From NCBI RefSeq assembly GCF_001412655.1, contig NZ_CP012996.1, forward strand, positions 930,001 through 994,000: DNA of 64,000 nt. The letters run 5' to 3'. Both the position numbers and the translations under genes were made by a program. Below are positions 59,983 to 64,000 of this stretch, in pieces. The DNA comes from Pedobacter sp. PACM 27299. GTDB taxonomy: Bacteria; Bacteroidota; Bacteroidia; Sphingobacteriales; Sphingobacteriaceae. The notes under the pieces were generated by a model, which saw only the letters and a program-made list of their open reading frames with translations, did no database searches and was not told the DNA's origin. Numbering within the stretch: the first letter of the stretch is position 1; each line of letters begins with the position of its first letter.

Positions 59983-62265
59983 TTAGAATGGGTAACCAAT
60001 ACCCAGGTTAAAAGTTAAGTTTTGTTTTCTCCAGGTACTGCTGCCAAAATCGATGTCCTTGATCACCCATGCCGGTCCGGTAGGTAAATCAGGTCTCCTG
60101 ATAGGGAAGGCAAGGTCCAAACGGATCACAAAGAAAGAAGCATCTACTCTTAAGCCCGCACCTGTTCCTACCGCCATCTGATTTAAGAAACTGTTAAATT
60201 TAAATTGCCCGCCGGGTCTGTCCGGATCATTTTTCCTCAGCCAGATATTACCTGCATCAATAAATGCCGCGCCATAAAGCATACTCACAATTTTGAAGCG
60301 AAGTTCAGAATTCAGCATGATTTTAATGTCACCTCCCTGATCTCTGAATTTTAATGTATCAGACACCTGAAATGTGCCAGGGCCCAATAACCTTGACCCA
60401 AAGGCGCGGATGTCACTGCTTCCCCCGGCAAAAAACTGACGAACGAAAGGGAGTGCCTTGCTATTTCCATACGCATAGCCCATACCTAAATTTAAACGAT
60501 TGGCCCAGGTTACTTTTTTGTTGACCTTGTAATAGTTTCTTAAATCACCTTCCAGCCTGATAAATTGAGAAAGTGCGGTACCAAATATAGATTTTTGTCC
60601 TTGATCGTCTTTAGGGGCAAATAAGCCAAATAGAGTACCTGAGGTTTCTAGGTCAGCAGAGAAATAAATGTTGTTTCTTTTACTTTGATTTACCTGATCG
60701 TTATAGGTGAAATTATAGTTTAGGCCTATGATAAACTGGTTCTCTAAGCTGCTTCTTAACGAAGGACTGCTGGCAAATATCGTGGTATCTTTTACATTGG
60801 ACCTCACATAATTAATCGAGATCGGGTTGAAAATGTGCTCCTTGTAAATGTTCTCTTTCCAGTCGTAACCAAACTCTCCTTTAATTGCATTTAAGCTGTA
60901 ATCTTTTCTGTTTAGAATCTGATAAGAGGTTAGAATATTTGTTTTTGGAATGAATGCATTGGTACTATTGAACTTGAAAAATGGCAGCAGGAAACGTGGG
61001 AAGATCAACTTCGCCTGTCCAGTTAGGGAATAGGAGTTACCTTGTGCTTGCTGCGATCCCCTGATTTGCTGTTCAAAACCACCGCTGGCACTGATTTCCA
61101 ACTGTTCAGCACCACGAAACACATTCCTGGTCGTTTGAGTAATCTTCACTTCTGAACCTACAAAGTTGTTCGACTTACTGGTTCCTATTACCTGGAAGGA
61201 AAGGGAATTTTTCTTTAAGGGTGTCAAATAAAAATTCACGTCCAGCTGGTTGTTTTTAAAGCTGTCTACAGGCAAAAAGTCTGCTTTTACCACCTTAAAT
61301 GTACCAATATTTACCATCCTGTTTAAGGACTGATTATGGTCCTGACGGTTATACAATTCTCCTTTGTTAAAAAATACAAGGCGATCAAATACACCCAATT
61401 TAAAGGTATTCCTTGGGTCTTTAATGATGAAATCTTTATAAAGTACCGGTTTGCTGGCCCGGATTAAAGAATCAAATCTTAAGGAGTAATTAGGGTAAAT
61501 GGTGATGTCATTAATGGTATAAGGTTTCAATGCTGCAGTTGGAGTAATCTCTTTTACTTTTAAAAAGATATTTACATGGTGCTTGCCAATTGTACTGTCT
61601 ACCTGAAGAATCAGGTAATCTGGATTAAAGTAAAAATAACCACTTTGCTTCAGGTCATCATCAATACGCTCGCGCTCCGCTTTGAACACCTCAAAGTCGT
61701 AGAAATTACCTGGTTTAAGTAAACTTTTTGAAGCATTTGTGCGGATGATCGCGGCAATTCCTGAGCTGTCGGTTGGAAAATTGACCTTATTGATTTGATA
61801 TCTATCACCTGTTTCAGCAGTATAAACTGCTTTAGCTCTTCTGTTTTTTACGATGGTATCTCCGGTTACTGTAGCTTGTAAATACCCTTGGCTAATTAAA
61901 TAGCTAGTCAGCACAGCATTGTTATAAGGAATCTTAACCTGGCTTTGCAAAATAGGTGGTTCCCCAACTTTATTACGCAGCCAATAGCGAATACCTTTTT
62001 GCTTTTTGGGTTCTCCGGCCAGGTTATAGATGTATAACTTTATTTTCAATCCTAAGAATGATTTGTTAGGACGTGGTCTGGTTTTAGCCTCTAGAACGCC
62101 CTTCACATCTTTCTCCTCAGAAATCTTTCCTGATGAATCTGGGTTGATCCTTACCGTCGCACCTGTATATAAGTTCTGTCCAGCCGGCAGGTATTTAATA
62201 TTGCTGCAGGCAGAAAATACCAGGCAAAGACTCATAAAAAATAAAGGTCTAATTCGCTTTCTCAT
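59983..62265 (-). CDS. tamL: TamL: lipoprotein TamA/BamA-like outer membrane assembly factor
   Basis: A 760-residue outer-membrane protein of the BamA/TamA superfamily. The signal peptide ends in LVFSAC, a lipobox, so the N terminus is lipidated; this distinguishes TamL of Bacteroidota from the classical TamA. POTRA-like modules occupy the periplasmic half (SKISEEKDVKGVLEAKTRPRPNKSFLGLKIK, YNNAVLTSYLISQGYLQATVTGDT, YDFEVFKAERERIDDDLKQSGYFYFNPDYLILQVD) and a C-terminal beta barrel follows, with FAGGSSDIRAFGSRLLGPGTF (lid-loop-like signature) and ending NLGIGYPF. The ATG at 62265 overlaps the tamB stop by 17 bases. Its partner is TamB. Confidence 0.9.
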   Translation of the reverse strand: MRKRIRPLFFMSLCLVFSACSNIKYLPAGQNLYTGATVRINPDSSGKISEEKDVKGVLEAKTRPRPNKSFLGLKIKLYIYNLAGEPKKQKGIRYWLRNKVGEPPILQSQVKIPYNNAVLTSYLISQGYLQATVTGDTIVKNRRAKAVYTAETGDRYQINKVNFPTDSSGIAAIIRTNASKSLLKPGNFYDFEVFKAERERIDDDLKQSGYFYFNPDYLILQVDSTIGKHHVNIFLKVKEITPTAALKPYTINDITIYPNYSLRFDSLIRASKPVLYKDFIIKDPRNTFKLGVFDRLVFFNKGELYNRQDHNQSLNRMVNIGTFKVVKADFLPVDSFKNNQLDVNFYLTPLKKNSLSFQVIGTSKSNNFVGSEVKITQTTRNVFRGAEQLEISASGGFEQQIRGSQQAQGNSYSLTGQAKLIFPRFLLPFFKFNSTNAFIPKTNILTSYQILNRKDYSLNAIKGEFGYDWKENIYKEHIFNPISINYVRSNVKDTTIFASSPSLRSSLENQFIIGLNYNFTYNDQVNQSKRNNIYFSADLETSGTLFGLFAPKDDQGQKSIFGTALSQFIRLEGDLRNYYKVNKKVTWANRLNLGMGYAYGNSKALPFVRQFFAGGSSDIRAFGSRLLGPGTFQVSDTLKFRDQGGDIKIMLNSELRFKIVSMLYGAAFIDAGNIWLRKNDPDRPGGQFKFNSFLNQMAVGTGAGLRVDASFFVIRLDLAFPIRRPDLPTGPAWVIKDIDFGSSTWRKQNLTFNLGIGYPF

Positions 62266-64000
62266 TTTTGGGCTTCTGTTCTTTTTTAATCGTTCTTCTG
62301 TCTTTAAATCTTCTAAAGATCTCACTGAATTTATTGTAATCTACTACCAATGCAAAACCTAAACCGGTTTCTATGATCTGACCTTCAATAATACCTTCCG
62401 TTTGGTTCCTTCTGTAGGCACGTAGGCGGTAACGTCCGTCCTTAGATAGTAAATATTCTATGTTAACGTTTCCAGCAATGTTGCTGGCATTTTCATTATT
62501 CTGACCAGAACCTCCTTCTAATCCAAAAGAACTTCCTACTGTTACCGTCAGTCTGTCGTCTAAAAGTTTTTTGGATAACCCAATTTCCAACTCCGTACGG
62601 TTTTCTAATTTTCCGGTAGAATAATCCTCCGAAGTATTCAGTCCGAAGTTCACATCTACTCCTTTAATCAGATCAGAAGCCAGGTTGTTCAATTGCTGTG
62701 TCAATAGCTTGCTCACACTTTGACGAGCATAATTCGCCACAAGTCCATTTCCGCTTCCTGCTAAACTTTGGAAAGGATTATCTGCAACAAAGCGTTCCAG
62801 TGCCAGTAAAGCAAATACCTGTTTGTTCAATTCACTCTCATTGGCATTTACCTGTTGTAATTTGGTGTATACCTGGCCTCCAATAATTCCGCGTTCATTT
62901 TCCGGTAAGTCCAACTTGAAGTTGATGATTGGTTTCATAATTTCCCCGGTGATCATCAGGTATACCTGGAATGGGAATTTTTGTTTGGATTGAGTTCTTG
63001 TCGCATCACTCACCTGATCTGCGATCAGGTCAATAGCAGGGGCATTTACCTCATACAATGCGGTGATGTCCACGTTTGCGGATGTTGGCTCACCAGTCCA
63101 AACAATACTGCTGCCTTGCTGGATTTTAAATTCTCTGGTTGCCAGACCGCCAACAGAAAGTTTGTATGATCCATCACTCAACTCATACCTTCCAGTCATA
63201 CTGATCTTGCCACTTGGATCCATGGTCGCATTTAAAGTACCTTCTCCTTTTACCTTCAACATATCGCCATTTGAAGGGTCAACGACTACGTTAAACTCAG
63301 CTTCTTTATCCATTTCTATATCTACACTCAGATTTATACCTTGGATTGGTGCTTTATTGAGGCTGTCCGCTGCACTTGATAATGCCATTTTACCATTAAA
63401 TGGTGGTGCACTCTCATCTATAAACTGAACTACGCCTTCCTGATCTATAACAGAAGGATCTGAACTTGGCATGGCAAAGAAGAATTTGGTTCCTTTGTTA
63501 ACGGACATCGCGATAGTGATCTGTGGCTGATTTAGATCTCCCCGTATTTTAAAGGCTCGGGTGCTGACAAATACTTTACCATAAATCATGTCATTATCGG
63601 CTTCCGTTGAATTCATCAGCCTGAAATTATCGGCAGAAATGTCTAATCCAAAACGAAAGTCGGTATAGGTTTTTGTATACACCATTCCATTCACTTTTAG
63701 CGACTGATTTAAGGAATCCAATACTGTAAAATTGTTGAACTTAATCCCTTCCTCATTGAAGCTGATGGTTTCATTTGGCATTCTGAAATACGAATTCACG
63801 TAGGTAGCAGTAAATGCAGCCTGGTTAAATTTCACTTCACCACGGATGACAGGTGATGTTAAAGCACCTTTAACTGACATTTCCCCGCTGATCGTTCCAG
63901 AGCCATTTTTAATCTGACCCATAGAAACACTTTCCAGCTGTTTCAGGTCTATCTTATCGACATGTAACGTTAAATCTAAAGCACTTTCAGGCGCAGTATA
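62249..64000 (-). CDS. tamB: Translocation/assembly module protein TamB (5' end outside window)
   Basis: The 3' 583 codons of a TamB-like protein; the frame is open to the window edge. The C-terminal DUF490/TamB domain is clear: MSVKGALTSPVIRGEVKF, YSLNKGTKFF-type strands, KLSVGGLATREFKIQQGSSIVWTGEPTSANVDITALYEVNAP, then QVYLMITGEIMKPIINFKLDLPENERG and RLTVTVGSSFGLEGGSG. It spans the periplasm, linking the inner membrane to TamL in outer-membrane assembly or lipid transport. Translation is probably coupled to tamL, whose start lies inside the end of tamB. Confidence 0.9.
   Translation of the reverse strand, partial: YTAPESALDLTLHVDKIDLKQLESVSMGQIKNGSGTISGEMSVKGALTSPVIRGEVKFNQAAFTATYVNSYFRMPNETISFNEEGIKFNNFTVLDSLNQSLKVNGMVYTKTYTDFRFGLDISADNFRLMNSTEADNDMIYGKVFVSTRAFKIRGDLNQPQITIAMSVNKGTKFFFAMPSSDPSVIDQEGVVQFIDESAPPFNGKMALSSAADSLNKAPIQGINLSVDIEMDKEAEFNVVVDPSNGDMLKVKGEGTLNATMDPSGKISMTGRYELSDGSYKLSVGGLATREFKIQQGSSIVWTGEPTSANVDITALYEVNAPAIDLIADQVSDATRTQSKQKFPFQVYLMITGEIMKPIINFKLDLPENERGIIGGQVYTKLQQVNANESELNKQVFALLALERFVADNPFQSLAGSGNGLVANYARQSVSKLLTQQLNNLASDLIKGVDVNFGLNTSEDYSTGKLENRTELEIGLSKKLLDDRLTVTVGSSFGLEGGSGQNNENASNIAGNVNIEYLLSKDGRYRLRAYRRNQTEGIIEGQIIETGLGFALVVDYNKFSEIFRRFKDRRTIKKEQKPKNEKAN

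Overview
The window looks like a chromosomal stretch from a Bacteroidota bacterium of the Sphingobacteriaceae, most likely Pedobacter or a close relative. The main evidence is three SusC/SusD outer-membrane uptake pairs, the lipoprotein form of TamA (TamL) next to tamB, a bacillithiol gene (bshC), several signal peptides that would expose an N-terminal Gln, TAnnTTTG-type promoter elements, and start codons that mostly lack Shine-Dalgarno sequences. The assignment is by pattern recognition only. The genus is an inference.

Layout. 1-7.7 kb is housekeeping: the 3' part of bshC, an Ldh-family dehydrogenase, a secreted M16 protease, and the operon surE / small membrane protein / lpxB. 7.7-13 kb holds SusCD pair 1 behind a 540-base leader with repeated TAAAACG boxes. 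13-20 kb, all on the minus strand, holds a decayed LuxR-type response regulator, an AraC / ankyrin lipoprotein / amidohydrolase run, a GNAT enzyme, a lipoprotein, and three tRNAs. Two of these are near-identical tRNA-Tyr copies bracketing an unknown gene. 20-31 kb holds a LytS/LytTR two-component system with a candidate direct-repeat operator, an AraC regulator, SusCD pair 2 and an arylsulfotransferase-like lipoprotein. 31-39 kb holds a methyltransferase, a glutaminyl cyclase lipoprotein followed closely by a class D beta-lactamase, and SusCD pair 3. 39-44 kb holds a secreted alpha/beta hydrolase, three unknown minus-strand genes (two share a repeated domain), a divergent small HTH regulator, a PAS sensor without an ATPase domain, and a CheY-like protein. 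44.5-51 kb holds a cupin isomerase-like protein, then a compact six-gene lipid-modification operon (desaturase, DUF1295, Cfa-like, FAD oxidoreductase, DUF1365, Cfa-like). 51-64 kb holds SH3 and BON stress-type proteins, a DEAD-box helicase, two transporters, parE, a YihY/BrkB protein, tamL and the 3' part of tamB.

How the genes work together. Much of the window concerns the cell envelope: uptake across the outer membrane (three SusCD pairs, none with an adjacent glycoside hydrolase), lipid A synthesis (lpxB), outer-membrane assembly (tamL/tamB), modification of exported proteins (glutaminyl cyclase) and fatty-acid or phospholipid tailoring. The most promising places for new biology are the lipid operon, whose two Cfa-like enzymes lack the usual pocket cysteine; the 40.2-42.4 kb unknown operon with its perfect 18-bp palindrome and divergent HTH gene; and the duplicated tRNA-Tyr locus. 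I saw no CRISPR array, transposase, integrase, phage gene or rRNA.
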